DNA from: Paracoccaceae bacterium
GTDB lineage: Bacteria; Pseudomonadota; Alphaproteobacteria; Rhodobacterales; Rhodobacteraceae
NCBI GenBank assembly: GCA_902602765.1
Contig: CACKSH010000001.1
Location: 143,431-207,430, forward strand
Direction: 5' to 3'
Length of the DNA stretch: 64,000 nt
Every line of letters begins with the position of its first letter. The first letter of the stretch is position 1. The notes beneath the pieces were generated by a model. That model saw only the letters and a list, made by a program, of their open reading frames with translations. It searched no databases and was not told where the DNA came from. Shown piece after piece: positions 28,736-38,674 of this stretch. The translations under genes and the position numbers were made by a program.

Positions 28736-29149
28736 TTGGATATATTTAGAGCTGGCTCAAAACCAACTAGAAAGTCTTCCTCCGAATGGTTTACTGGTAC
28801 GGTATGGCAAGATCCTATAATTGAGGCGCCGGAACCAGCCAGGGTTCGCGCATTAAAAGTTTCATTTGAGCCAGGAGCGCGTACTGCATGGCATACGCAC
28901 CCCCTTGGTCAGACACTACATATAATAAATGGAACGGGCCTCGTGGGATTGAGAAATGCACAGCCTAAAATTGTAAATGCGGGTGATACTGTCTGGATAC
29001 AGCCAAATGAGGAGCATTGGCATGGTGCAACACCAACTAATTCTATGTCTCATATAGCATTACAAGAAGCTATGAATGGAACAGTTGCGAATTGGTTAGA
29101 AAAAGTAATTGATGAAGACTATTATAAGATATTGCGTAATGAGTTCTAA
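28736..29149 (+). CDS. Cupin domain protein
   Basis: FEPGARTAWHTHPLGQTLHIINGTG...AGDTVWIQPNEEHWHGATP. Confidence 0.9.
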   Translation: MDIFRAGSKPTRKSSSEWFTGTVWQDPIIEAPEPARVRALKVSFEPGARTAWHTHPLGQTLHIINGTGLVGLRNAQPKIVNAGDTVWIQPNEEHWHGATPTNSMSHIALQEAMNGTVANWLEKVIDEDYYKILRNEF

Positions 29150-29303
29150 ACGTCGGAATGTCTAAAAGCTAGTCATACAAACTAGTAACCTTGCCAGTAT
29201 ACTCAAATTTAATTATGAAGGTAAAATTTTCTTTAAAATCTCGATTTGTACAAGATAAAACGCCGATACAGAATAACTCTTATCATTAATTCATACTTTT
29301 ATA

Positions 29304-30203
29304 TTAGAGGACATTTTCATGGCTTGGACGCTTCTCAGGCCGCTGAGCTAATAAAGTTCCAACTGTTAAAATGGCTGCACCTAATGCCTGCATCCAATTC
29401 CACTCTGATCCCAATACAAATACGATAATCATTACATAAAAAGGAGCAGCATTTAGATGAAATGAGGCGATCGCAATTCCGATATCTTCAACTGCTTTAA
29501 TCCACAAAAATTGTGAAAGGCCCAACCCAAGAAAGGCATAAACAAATAAAAGGCCTACGTTTGAGATATCTAATAATCCAACGGTTGACCATGCGTGCTC
29601 AAAAAATAGGGCGGCAAGGCAAGGAACTGCCATGAACCCAAACATACCGGACGTAGTAATTGTAGTGCGCGCCAAAGGAGATAATGCAGGAAATGATTTT
29701 ACAGTTTTCCGCGACCCCCAGGCAAAAATTCCCGAGGCGAAAAGACCCAATGCAAAGCCTGCTCCAATTGAGGATTCTCCAGGGATTACACCAGCAGCTA
29801 ATGCGCCTCCAAACAAAACTAAGACTACAGCTAATAAAAAGCGACTACTAATCCGCCTTCCGTCAAGAGCTACCTCTAAACCCACACCAAATAATGGCAT
29901 AGCAGCAGCAGCAAGGGCGGCTGTAGTTGCATCTGTCATTGCCTGTGCGATCAAAAGAAGTAGAGAACCAACGCCGAAGCCCATTCCTCCAATCCAGAAA
30001 CCTTTTATCCAAGGAAGTTTTTGAAGAACAGTGCTCGGTTCTAACAAGAAAAGTAAAAAGATCATTACAATTAAAGCTAGTAAATTACGCAAAGTAATCA
30101 GTGTTATTATTCCCCATGTTTGCAAAAGTTGGTCCGCGGCTGGAAAGCCTGAAGCGAAAAAGAAAATGGCTGTTGCGCCAATAATATTACCACGGATATT
30201 CAA
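29304..30203 (-). CDS. EamA/DMT family transporter
   Basis: About 10 TM segments; EamA-type repeats. Confidence 0.88.
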   Translation of the reverse strand: MNIRGNIIGATAIFFFASGFPAADQLLQTWGIITLITLRNLLALIVMIFLLFLLEPSTVLQKLPWIKGFWIGGMGFGVGSLLLLIAQAMTDATTAALAAAAMPLFGVGLEVALDGRRISSRFLLAVVLVLFGGALAAGVIPGESSIGAGFALGLFASGIFAWGSRKTVKSFPALSPLARTTITTSGMFGFMAVPCLAALFFEHAWSTVGLLDISNVGLLFVYAFLGLGLSQFLWIKAVEDIGIAIASFHLNAAPFYVMIIVFVLGSEWNWMQALGAAILTVGTLLAQRPEKRPSHENVL

Positions 30204-30442
30204 GAAAATTTACTCCTAACGGTGCAATTCAAGCACTATTAAAATGTGTAAGTAGAGCCAAACAATCGATAGAACAGCAAACTAGATCATTCACACACTA
30301 TTCCGACATTGATGTCGCAAACCGAAGCAATTTTCACACTATTTTTTGTCCAGAGATTTTGTCGCACTACAGAATTATCTAATAGTAATTTAATGTTCCA
30401 GTTGGTATGTTTTCATCAAGCAAATCTATTGAGGTAGTATAG

Positions 30443-30895
30443 ATGATCTCAGATCAAGTTTATAATGTTCTAACTAATGGTGTGGGTCACATAGGATGTG
30501 CGTCTTCTTCGTTTAAGCCATTCCATGCGGATGCATTGGGCATTTGCTGCGATCAAGATACAAACACTATAGTTTGTTGTCTAAACAAAGAGACGAATAA
30601 GCTATTTCTAGAAAATTTAGAGATAGGGTCACGTGTCAGTCTTTTTGTGGGTGTTATCAGCCATGAAGCTTACAATTTAAAGGGTGCCGTGACTGACCTG
30701 CGTGATGTTAATGATGATGAAAGTCAAGTCTGTGATGACCTAAGAAAAAAAATGTATAGTTTTTATGATGAACTAGGAATTCCCAAAAATTTAGCGGATA
30801 GATATTGGTTAAAGCCAATAGACCTTTCACTCGTATTTTCAGTAGATAAGGTTTTTGTTCAGACGCCTGGTCCTGATGCAGGAAAAGAGATTTAA
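30443..30895 (+). CDS. Pyridoxamine 5'-phosphate oxidase-like FMN-binding split-barrel protein
   Basis: HIGCASSSFKPFHADALGICCDQDTNTIVCCLNKETNKLFLENLEIGSRVSLFV pattern. Confidence 0.65.
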   Translation: MISDQVYNVLTNGVGHIGCASSSFKPFHADALGICCDQDTNTIVCCLNKETNKLFLENLEIGSRVSLFVGVISHEAYNLKGAVTDLRDVNDDESQVCDDLRKKMYSFYDELGIPKNLADRYWLKPIDLSLVFSVDKVFVQTPGPDAGKEI

Positions 30896-30912
30896 TATGT
30901 TGGAGAAATTTC

Positions 30913-31305
30913 ATGATTACTGATGAACACCTTCCTGCACTGCAAGGAATGTTTCCTAGTTGGATTACGACCGTTTCAAGTGATGGAGAGCCCAATACAA
31001 CAGTGATATCACAAATCTGGCATGTTAACGACACGGAGGTTGCTCTGTCTTTTCAGTTTTTTAATAAAACTAAAAAAAACATTAGTCAGAACCCATTTGC
31101 TTTTGCCACAATAACTAACCCTACCTCTTTTGATACCTATACTTTAGAATTGGAATATAATAGAACTGAGAGTGAGGGCGACCTGTTTGATGAAATGGAT
31201 ATGAAACTTGAGGCGATTGCATCTATGAGTGGAATGTCAGGTATTTTTGAACTACGGGGAGCCGACATTTACACCGTGATGTCAATTTCTAAGAATAATT
31301 TATAG
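30913..31305 (+). CDS. Pyridoxamine 5'-phosphate oxidase-like split-barrel protein
   Basis: GMFPSWITTVSSDGEPNTTVISQIWHVNDTEVALSFQFFNKTKKNISQNPFAFATI. Confidence 0.75.
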   Translation: MITDEHLPALQGMFPSWITTVSSDGEPNTTVISQIWHVNDTEVALSFQFFNKTKKNISQNPFAFATITNPTSFDTYTLELEYNRTESEGDLFDEMDMKLEAIASMSGMSGIFELRGADIYTVMSISKNNL

Positions 31306-31334
31306 GGTAAGAAAAGTTTTCTGCACGGCAAAGC

Positions 31335-32843
31335 ATGCACGAGCAAAATTTGAGGTGGGATCAAGTGATTGAAAGTGATGCCAAAACGCTAGCTGAGCAG
31401 CTGGAACGCCGCAATAAAGAAATTGAAATCATCGAGAGAGTAGCATCGCAGATTAGTAAAACTTTAAACTTAGATGCTATTGCTAAAACTATGCTTATTA
31501 GCATGGAAGAATACTTCGGTTTCAAACATTCAATGATACTATTGCTTGATGGTTCTGAAAGTGTTCTTAAAGTTATAGCAACCCATGGATACAAAGAAGA
31601 AGGTATCGGCGCTGAGGTGAAGATTGGCGTTGGGGTTATAGGGATGGTTGCCAAAAAAAAGAAGCTTATGCGTATGGCAAATCTTGGCGCGCAAAAGCAG
31701 TACATGCAGGCTATAAAAAAACAAATTCAACCATCAGAAGAGACAGCAGTTGTGGATGTAACAAGCCTCCCTGGCTTGAAAAATGCAGAAAGTCAGGTTG
31801 CAATACCAATGTTGATGGAAGACGAATTGATTGGGGTATTTTCGGTTGAGAGTGATCAAGTTAATATTTTTGATAAATCTGATGAATTAATAATCAAAAT
31901 TCTTGCGAACCAAACGGCTAACGCTTTGCAAAATGCAAAACTGTATCAACTAGAGCAGCAACGTTTACAAGAATTAGATAAAGCACATGCGGAGCTTGCT
32001 GATTTAAATACAAATTTAGAAAGGAAAGTTGCCGACCGGACCAAGGAGTTGGTAGACCTTTCAGAAAAGTTAGCAAAGTATTTTTCGCCACAAGTTTACG
32101 ATTCTATTTTTTCCGGAGAACTTGATGTAAAAATTCAGACACAGCGTAAGCCACTGACTGTCTTCTTCTGTGACTTGCAGGGTTTTACACAACTAACTGA
32201 AAGACTTGAACCCGAAATATTAACCGAGCTTTTAACTCAGTACCTTACAGAAATGTCAAAGATTGCAATTCGCTGGGGAGGGACTATTGACAAATTTATT
32301 GGTGATGCAATTCTCGTATTTTTTGGTGATCCAGAAAGCAGAGGAAATAAAGAAGACGCGATGGCATGTGTTTCAATGGCTCTAGAGATGTTGGAGAAGC
32401 TAGAGCTACTTCGTGAGGCATGGCGTGAAAGAGGATTAGCCAGATCACTTAATGCTCGGATGGGTGTTCACTCGGGTGTCTGTACAGTTGGAAATTTTGG
32501 ATCTGAAGACAGATTGGACTATACGGTTATTGGTAATGGAGTTAACTTAGCAGCAAGGCTGGAGGCTAATTCGGAGTCAAATAAAATCCTAATTTCGGAA
32601 GACACTTATCTCTTGGTGAAAGAAGAAATAAAATGCATTAAAAAGCAAGAAATCTCAGTCAAGGGAATTTCTTATCCAATACAAACTTACGAGGTATCAG
32701 GATTTACTTCCAGCAGTAGTTCATATTCGTCAAAATTGGTTAAATCAATTCCAGGTTTATCATTAACCTTTGATCCAAATGAAATAGAAGATAGTGAGAG
32801 AGCGATGAAATTAATCTCTGATGTTTTGAGTCGACTTGTATAA
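31335..32843 (+). CDS. GAF domain adenylate/guanylate cyclase
   Basis: GAF region, coiled-coil linker, VFFCDLQGFTQLTERLEPE, GGTIDKFIGDAILVFFGDP, DYTVIGNGVNLAARLE. Confidence 0.93.
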   Translation: MHEQNLRWDQVIESDAKTLAEQLERRNKEIEIIERVASQISKTLNLDAIAKTMLISMEEYFGFKHSMILLLDGSESVLKVIATHGYKEEGIGAEVKIGVGVIGMVAKKKKLMRMANLGAQKQYMQAIKKQIQPSEETAVVDVTSLPGLKNAESQVAIPMLMEDELIGVFSVESDQVNIFDKSDELIIKILANQTANALQNAKLYQLEQQRLQELDKAHAELADLNTNLERKVADRTKELVDLSEKLAKYFSPQVYDSIFSGELDVKIQTQRKPLTVFFCDLQGFTQLTERLEPEILTELLTQYLTEMSKIAIRWGGTIDKFIGDAILVFFGDPESRGNKEDAMACVSMALEMLEKLELLREAWRERGLARSLNARMGVHSGVCTVGNFGSEDRLDYTVIGNGVNLAARLEANSESNKILISEDTYLLVKEEIKCIKKQEISVKGISYPIQTYEVSGFTSSSSSYSSKLVKSIPGLSLTFDPNEIEDSERAMKLISDVLSRLV

Positions 32844-33051
32844 TTTTATTTGTACCTGCTTAAGAAAAAGGTCTTTGCTGTTATAGATATACCCTTGACA
32901 GGTAACCCTACCCCAACTCACAATATTCCTAATCTCACACAAAGAAGCTTATTGTAAAATATGGTCTTTTTGGGCAAACTGATACTAGTGCAACGCCAAT
33001 AAAATGAAAAATAAAAATTTATATAAGTTTCATGAAAGGAAGATTTTGATC

Positions 33052-33381
33052 ATGGATGCTAAAACGATATTATCAATTTGGGGGAAAACTTTTTCCGAAA
33101 AAGTGGATTACCTTTCTGAATATCTTGCGGATGATTTGGTTATTGAGTTTATGGGTAAAGACAGTTCCTCCCAAACGAAAGACGAGCACATTGCTTGGAG
33201 TATTTCAGATGAAAGCCCAACAATAGGCGACTTTAAGGTAATTTTTGAAGGGAATGGCGTGGCAGTTGGAACCCACACTGCTTTCAACCCTCAAGGAGAG
33301 GGAAGAGATGTCATGTATTATGGTAAGTTCGAAAATAATAAAGTCACTGAATGGAAAGTACTAGTTTCAGTCCACGATTAG
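33052..33381 (+). CDS. SnoaL/NTF2-like protein
   Basis: Compact about 110-aa cone-fold-like sequence ending YYGKFENNKVTEWKVLVSV; start 33052 preferred over 33004. Confidence 0.6.
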   Translation: MDAKTILSIWGKTFSEKVDYLSEYLADDLVIEFMGKDSSSQTKDEHIAWSISDESPTIGDFKVIFEGNGVAVGTHTAFNPQGEGRDVMYYGKFENNKVTEWKVLVSVHD

Positions 33382-33538
33382 AGTTAGGTCGCAAAGTGCT
33401 CCCTAAGGATATTGAGAACACTTCTGAAAATATCGTTTGTAAGGATCTTTTTATCACTGATCTTTTTAATTAAACTCTGGCTCAATGAATATTTGTCAAC
33501 TTATCTCTTAACAAAAGACATTAAACTAGAGTTACTTC

Positions 33539-34159
33539 TTACATTAAAGCCATTAAACGAGAGCTTTTAAGCGTGCCAACTTCATTTGCTGAATTAATGA
33601 TGCCAGATAAGGCCTCATTTGTAAGCATTTCGTCCACACTTTTTCCCCAATGAGACATGGATTTGAAACGGTAGATAACTCCCATCATTTCGTGATCTTC
33701 TCCTAGAAGAGGAACTGCGGCTGCCACCGTTATATCCATTGGTTTCATTAATTTCTCTAGCTTAGGTGCAAGTTCGAGAGCTTTTGGGAGGCCAGCACGT
33801 GGCATATGGTATGCACGCACCACAATAACTGGCGCTGCTTCCTTGCCAGCGTCACCGTAAGCATATCTTACAAGTTGTGGGCCTATGACTTCTCCGGCAG
33901 GAGCACTTTCTATTTCTGCCATTAATTCTTTATATGAAGCATCTTTTGAAAAAGCTTCAAAAGTTTCTGCACCTTGAGATACTGATGGGTAATGTGCTTG
34001 CACCTGGATATTACCCGCGCCTTGCCCACCTACAACGCGATAAATTCTGGTATGTGCCCCGTGCCTTGCCAAAATTCCTGCTCCCTTTCTCACTCTGGAG
34101 GAGACAATTTCAGTATTACCCGGGTTAATTTTTACTTCTCTTATGGATGCTATAGCCAT
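33539..34159 (-). CDS. Hypothetical protein, possibly two ferredoxin-like (ABM/NIPSNAP-type) domains
   Basis: 206-aa ORF with good coding character; no confident family. Confidence 0.6.
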   Translation of the reverse strand: MAIASIREVKINPGNTEIVSSRVRKGAGILARHGAHTRIYRVVGGQGAGNIQVQAHYPSVSQGAETFEAFSKDASYKELMAEIESAPAGEVIGPQLVRYAYGDAGKEAAPVIVVRAYHMPRAGLPKALELAPKLEKLMKPMDITVAAAVPLLGEDHEMMGVIYRFKSMSHWGKSVDEMLTNEALSGIINSANEVGTLKSSRLMALM

Positions 34160-34539
34160 AGTTTTTCCTTTCTCTCTTAAATTGCTTTAATAGTGTAACT
34201 ATTACGTAGAGCTGATTAAATATCCGCTTAATCAAATAGAATTTAGAACGCAAACTATCGAAACAGTCATGCATCCTAATTTTAGAGTAATATGGACTAT
34301 TATTAATCGAGCAAGTATAGATCCTGTACCGAATTGAATTTCGCCGATAAACAAACGTGAATTTGCTAACTGAGTAAAGGCATCAAAAATATCTTAATTT
34401 GAACAAAACATGAAAAACTCACTATAGAACAAGCATTGAAAATGATGGGTGAGCTAGGCTTCAAGATAAAAAAACGGGCTGTTTGATTTATATATTCTTT
34501 ATCAATTTTACAATAGATTTGGTTCTTTAACGTGTAATA

Positions 34540-35688
34540 ATGACTTCAATGGAAAATATTGTGGTGATAGGTGCTGGCGTAGTTGGGCTGTCTTGCGCTT
34601 ACAACCTTCTGAAGGGCGGCGAAAAAGTAACCCTGCTGGAAAGAGGTTGTCCAGGTTGTGGGCAGTCCACGCGAACTGGTGGCGGTATACGCTACCTACA
34701 TGGAACCCAAGAAAACATCAGCATGTCATTCTTGAGTGAACTATTTTGGAAGAATTTCGAAAGCGAATTCAATGTCGACATTAATTATCAGACAACTGGA
34801 CATCTTTTCCTGACTTCAAACCATCAAAAGTCTGAAGAGTTGCGCAGTATTGATCCGAATGGCCTATTAAATTTGAGTGCTTTAGATCAGAGACAAATTA
34901 AAACTAAATGGCCTTATTTAGGCCAACTTAATCAGGATTATGGGATTTACTGTCCTATTGGCGGGTATTTAGATCATCAAAAAGTTATTGATGGTCTAGT
35001 TTCAGGTTTTCATAAATTGGGGGGAAAGCTGCGAGAGGGAGTTGAAGTAAATACGATTTCTATAATGGATAATTCCAAATACCGCATAACCTCTTCAGAA
35101 GGGATAATTGAAGCGAACATTATAATTAATTGCGCTGGCGCATATGCGGGCCAATTTGCAAGTTACTCGAAAGCTGAGCAGTCGTTTACATCAAGACATC
35201 ATGAGTTGTTGATAGTCAGGCCAGAGAAACCCTTTCCAGAGATCTGTCCATGGCTAATTGACATAGATAACCAAGTTCATACCAGGCCTGATGGAGCTGG
35301 AAGAGCCTTAGTTGGTGGCTTTCTCGGTAATAATGAGACGACAGAGCTTCAGGGATATGAGTTCCCAATATCGGAGAATTGGAAACAGCGAGTTCTTATT
35401 GCGGCAGAAAGGTCATTTGGGCTTATTGATTGTAATTCGGAAGTTCTTGAACATTGGGGCGGGCTGTATCCAGGCACGATAGATTATCAGCCAGTGATAG
35501 AGAAAGAAAAGCCCGGTCTGTTTACAGCTGCAGGCTTTTCAGGAACAGGTTTAATGCACGCACCAGCTGCAGCGTTAATCATCAAAGATCTAGTTAAATT
35601 CGGAAAGAGTGAAAAAATTAATCTTGCAGCATTCAGCTCGCGGAGATTTGAAACACTCAAAAGCGTCTCCGAAAATACTGGCTTTTGA
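34540..35688 (+). CDS. FAD-dependent oxidoreductase (DAO/sarcosine oxidase beta-like)
   Basis: IVVIGAGVVGLSCAYNLLKGGEKVTLLERG; GLFTAAGFSGTGLMHAPAAA. Confidence 0.92.
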   Translation: MTSMENIVVIGAGVVGLSCAYNLLKGGEKVTLLERGCPGCGQSTRTGGGIRYLHGTQENISMSFLSELFWKNFESEFNVDINYQTTGHLFLTSNHQKSEELRSIDPNGLLNLSALDQRQIKTKWPYLGQLNQDYGIYCPIGGYLDHQKVIDGLVSGFHKLGGKLREGVEVNTISIMDNSKYRITSSEGIIEANIIINCAGAYAGQFASYSKAEQSFTSRHHELLIVRPEKPFPEICPWLIDIDNQVHTRPDGAGRALVGGFLGNNETTELQGYEFPISENWKQRVLIAAERSFGLIDCNSEVLEHWGGLYPGTIDYQPVIEKEKPGLFTAAGFSGTGLMHAPAAALIIKDLVKFGKSEKINLAAFSSRRFETLKSVSENTGF

Positions 35689-36029
35689 CTAATGAATATT
35701 TAGATTGGATATTCACAAACTAGAACGCAAGAATTTTTAGAATAAGTTAACAAATATGAAGTGACTATTACCAATACAGTTCTGTCAATTGTTTTCGAAG
35801 ATCTTGATTTTGATGTAAGTTACTTGCCTACAGATAGGTTAAGTAGTTTACAGCAAAATAGGGAACCCCAATTTATTGCCGCGATGGTAAGTGGTCGTAA
35901 TGCCGCGTTTGCGTTGATGAATACGCAAAGAGAAGAGTATAATCATCTTCATTGACTGGATCATTTTGAAGAATCTTCTGCAAATAAAACATCTAGTCTT
36001 TAGGTATCAGGCAACCATATCCGCTCTAC

Positions 36030-36100
36030 TAGCAAACCCCCACCCCTTTGATTACAAATGCGGTTATTAGCTACTGGTCATTTGCTACGTGTGTAGCAGA
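36030..36100. repeat. Dispersed intergenic repeat, copy B
   Basis: cccacccctttgattacaaatgcggttattagctactggtcatttgctacgtgtgtagc. Confidence 0.65.
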
Positions 36101-36161
36101 GCAAAACATTTATATCTTAGATTTGCTTGCTTTTAACTCGCAAATTGAGGAAAGTTTTATA

Positions 36162-36974
36162 ATGCAAAGGTTATATCTTGAAGCTTGGCAAGCATTTATT
36201 AGATGGCATTCTGTAGGGTCTTTTGGAGAACCTGTCATTTACCTTCCAGGGTTAAGTATGAGCTCCGTAAGCAGCTTCCTGCCGGTAGCCGCCCATAGCC
36301 TGATGGGAGGCAAGAAAGGAATTATGCTCGATTACATAGGTTCAGGAGTAAGCGATCATTCTGACAGCTTTAGTTTTTCTTTAAAAGCACATGCCGAAAC
36401 AGTAGCTTTTGTGTTACAAGAATTAGGGTACAATAGCTGCCATTTTGTCGGTCACTCTTTCGGTGGAAGTGTAGCTATAAAACTAGCTTTAACTCGCCCT
36501 GATTTAGTGAAAAGTTTATTTATAGCTGAAGGAAATCTGCTTCCAGGGGGCGGTCCTGGTAGTAGAAGTATTGCGGCAAACTCGAAGGTTGAATTCGTGA
36601 ATAAGGTTTTTCCCAAAATGCTTAATCGAATTAGGGAAGATGCACTGATTAAAAAAAGCGGTCCAGATGTGTTAGCTTCTTCTTGGTCTATCGCGGATGT
36701 TGGAGGAATATATGAAAATGCCATTTCATTGGTAAATCTCCCAAAAAGATTTGAAAACGATTTTCTGACTCTCGATATCCCACGATGTTTCATGTTTAGT
36801 GAGGAAAATTTTCCTGCAAAAGGTACAGCTGGAACGGCCGACATTCCAAATGTAGAGCGCTTGGAGAGTTTTGGTGTTCTAGTTGAAATTTTGCCTAACT
36901 CAGGCCATGAAATGATGATAAGCAATCCGGAGGATTTTACAAAAATATTAAGTGGTTTCTTAAACACTAAGTGA
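36162..36974 (+). CDS. Alpha/beta hydrolase
   Basis: CHFVGHSFGGSVAIKLAL nucleophile elbow; SGHEMM; the Met at 36162 avoids a repeat at 36.05-36.1 kb. Confidence 0.85.
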   Translation: MQRLYLEAWQAFIRWHSVGSFGEPVIYLPGLSMSSVSSFLPVAAHSLMGGKKGIMLDYIGSGVSDHSDSFSFSLKAHAETVAFVLQELGYNSCHFVGHSFGGSVAIKLALTRPDLVKSLFIAEGNLLPGGGPGSRSIAANSKVEFVNKVFPKMLNRIREDALIKKSGPDVLASSWSIADVGGIYENAISLVNLPKRFENDFLTLDIPRCFMFSEENFPAKGTAGTADIPNVERLESFGVLVEILPNSGHEMMISNPEDFTKILSGFLNTK

Positions 36975-37140
36975 ATTAGTTTGAAAAATGTGAATGAAAA
37001 CCTTCTTCTATTGAAAAAGGATATTTAATTCTATCCCCTTACCAAAAATGTGAGAGTGAGATATTTACGTATATAACTGCCTCGAGTTTTTACCGCCCTA
37101 CCTCTCACGATGGTCCAAATACTCCACTAGTCCACAGGAA

Positions 37141-37220
37141 ACCCACCCCCACTCACAATACCCCTGCTCATTCACAAAGGCGTTTATTTGGATCAGGTCA
37201 TTTGCTTCACGCGTAGCGTC
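37141..37220. repeat. Dispersed intergenic repeat, copy C
   Basis: actcacaatacccctgctcattcacaaaggcgtttatttggatcaggtcatttgcttcacgcgtagcg. Confidence 0.7.
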
Positions 37221-37239
37221 TTGTGATGCACGAAAGATT

Positions 37240-38517
37240 TTAAATTATTTCTAATTGTACTAAGGTCTCAGAAATATCGGACGCATAAAGGCTTTCGAGT
37301 GTCATAGTGTGTTTGATATCTAAATCTTGGTCAATTTTATTACTGTTATAAATTAGATCAATTAACAGAGCTTGCGTTTCAACTGCATCAGGCTGATAGC
37401 CCGACAGACCACCATCATTATCTTGGAACATAATTCTAAGTGTTGTGAAATCGGGCTTTGACAAAACTGGCGCAAAATACGTGTTGAACAAAGCATAACC
37501 AAGAGGGTTTTCTGCCAATACTCCTGCAGGAGTATTGGCAGTTTCACTCCACTCTCCTTCTAAAATTCCGTCACCAGAGGCATTTTTATCTAGCCAAAAC
37601 TCTTTTCCCATCTCCCACATGCTAAAATTCAGGATATATGTGTATTCTATAGCTGCCTTCATGAAATCTTCTGGATTATTGAGAGGATCAGCTGCATATC
37701 CTGATGGATCAAAAACACCATTATCAACAGCTTCCTTTAATGCTAAATAAAGCTCTGATGTTTTCCAGCTTGAGTCATTAGTATCATGTGGGTCTCCAGA
37801 TCCATTTGCTTTAGTGTAGTTAAGAGCTTCAATCGACCCCTCAACTGCACCCCTCACACCCCATGGATGTATTGTATGTAAGGCGTGCTCAAATAGTTCC
37901 TGAATATCACCATCGCCAGAGCCGATTGTACCTGTACTATTTTGATACCAGATCATGTCTTGCATAATAGAGATTAGTAGTGCCTCAGTGCCAACACCGT
38001 ATTGAGCATCAAGTTCACCCTCTATGCGGTCTTCGAGAGGATTAAGGGGATATTCATCGGCTGCCCCCTTCAGTATTCTTTGGGATGTGCCAATACCCTC
38101 ATGCCACGTACCCTCCGCACCAGCTAGAATATTTATCATTTGTTGTTGAGCGCTAGAGTCTATGCCCGCAGCATCTGAGTCCATTAGTATGACAAATGAT
38201 TGAGCAACCTTATGAGCCCATTCATCAGGGACTTTAGCTTGATCACCCGTTTCTCCGCCTACAAGTAATTTAACCCCATTTACATCTAAAGTTCTATCAA
38301 ATAGCGAACTAGTAGTGGATTGCAACGTACCTTTACTCGCATAATTAGTTGTTGGATTAGACGACGGCGTCCCGCCAGTATTATCACCAGTTGATCCAGT
38401 TGTATTACTGTTACCAATTGATGATCCACCGCCGCCACCACAAGCCGCCAATATGAAAGCTAACGGCGAAATCATCACTGCCTTTTTCTGCTTAAATCTA
38501 TCTGAGAAGCTATTCAT
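37240..38517 (-). CDS. Uncharacterised lipoprotein with Gly-rich post-lipobox linker
   Basis: Lipobox-like PLAFILAACGGGGGSS; 425 aa. Confidence 0.75.
   Translation of the reverse strand: MNSFSDRFKQKKAVMISPLAFILAACGGGGGSSIGNSNTTGSTGDNTGGTPSSNPTTNYASKGTLQSTTSSLFDRTLDVNGVKLLVGGETGDQAKVPDEWAHKVAQSFVILMDSDAAGIDSSAQQQMINILAGAEGTWHEGIGTSQRILKGAADEYPLNPLEDRIEGELDAQYGVGTEALLISIMQDMIWYQNSTGTIGSGDGDIQELFEHALHTIHPWGVRGAVEGSIEALNYTKANGSGDPHDTNDSSWKTSELYLALKEAVDNGVFDPSGYAADPLNNPEDFMKAAIEYTYILNFSMWEMGKEFWLDKNASGDGILEGEWSETANTPAGVLAENPLGYALFNTYFAPVLSKPDFTTLRIMFQDNDGGLSGYQPDAVETQALLIDLIYNSNKIDQDLDIKHTMTLESLYASDISETLVQLEII
37512..37541. repeat. 30-bp perfect palindrome inside lipoprotein CDS
   Basis: ctgccaatactcctg|caggagtattggcag. 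Confidence 0.95.
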
Positions 38518-38574
38518 TATTGGATTCCTTTAGTTCAAATTCTACCCTCACAATATTCAACTTGAAATGCAAGC

Positions 38575-38645
38575 TTAACACAATACACCTGCTCACTCAC
38601 AAAGACGTTTATTCGGAACGGTTCGTTTGCTACTGGTGTAGCGAC
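38575..38645. repeat. Dispersed intergenic repeat, copy D
   Basis: cacaatacacctgctcactcacaaagacgtttattcggaacggttcgtttgctactggtgtagcg, roughly 80% identical to copy C by eye. Confidence 0.7.
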
Positions 38646-38674
38646 AAGAATGGTAATTCTATTAAAGAATAACG

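Noticed and set aside
29632-30024. 130-aa Ala/Pro/Lys-rich plus-strand ORF
   Set aside because: Antisense to the EamA transporter; composition typical of a shadow frame.
32889-32930. Left member of the repeat family as a full copy
   Set aside because: Only the cccaactcacaata...ctcac.caaag segment aligns convincingly; treated as a weak member only.
35761-35955. 64-aa ORF with GTG start after the DAO gene
   Set aside because: No recognisable features; cannot be separated from chance, so not listed as a CDS.
36048-36161. N-terminal extension of the alpha/beta hydrolase ORF
   Set aside because: Runs through dispersed-repeat copy B; start at 36162 preferred.
36452-36967. 171-aa minus-strand ORF
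   Set aside because: Antisense to the alpha/beta hydrolase with clear motifs.
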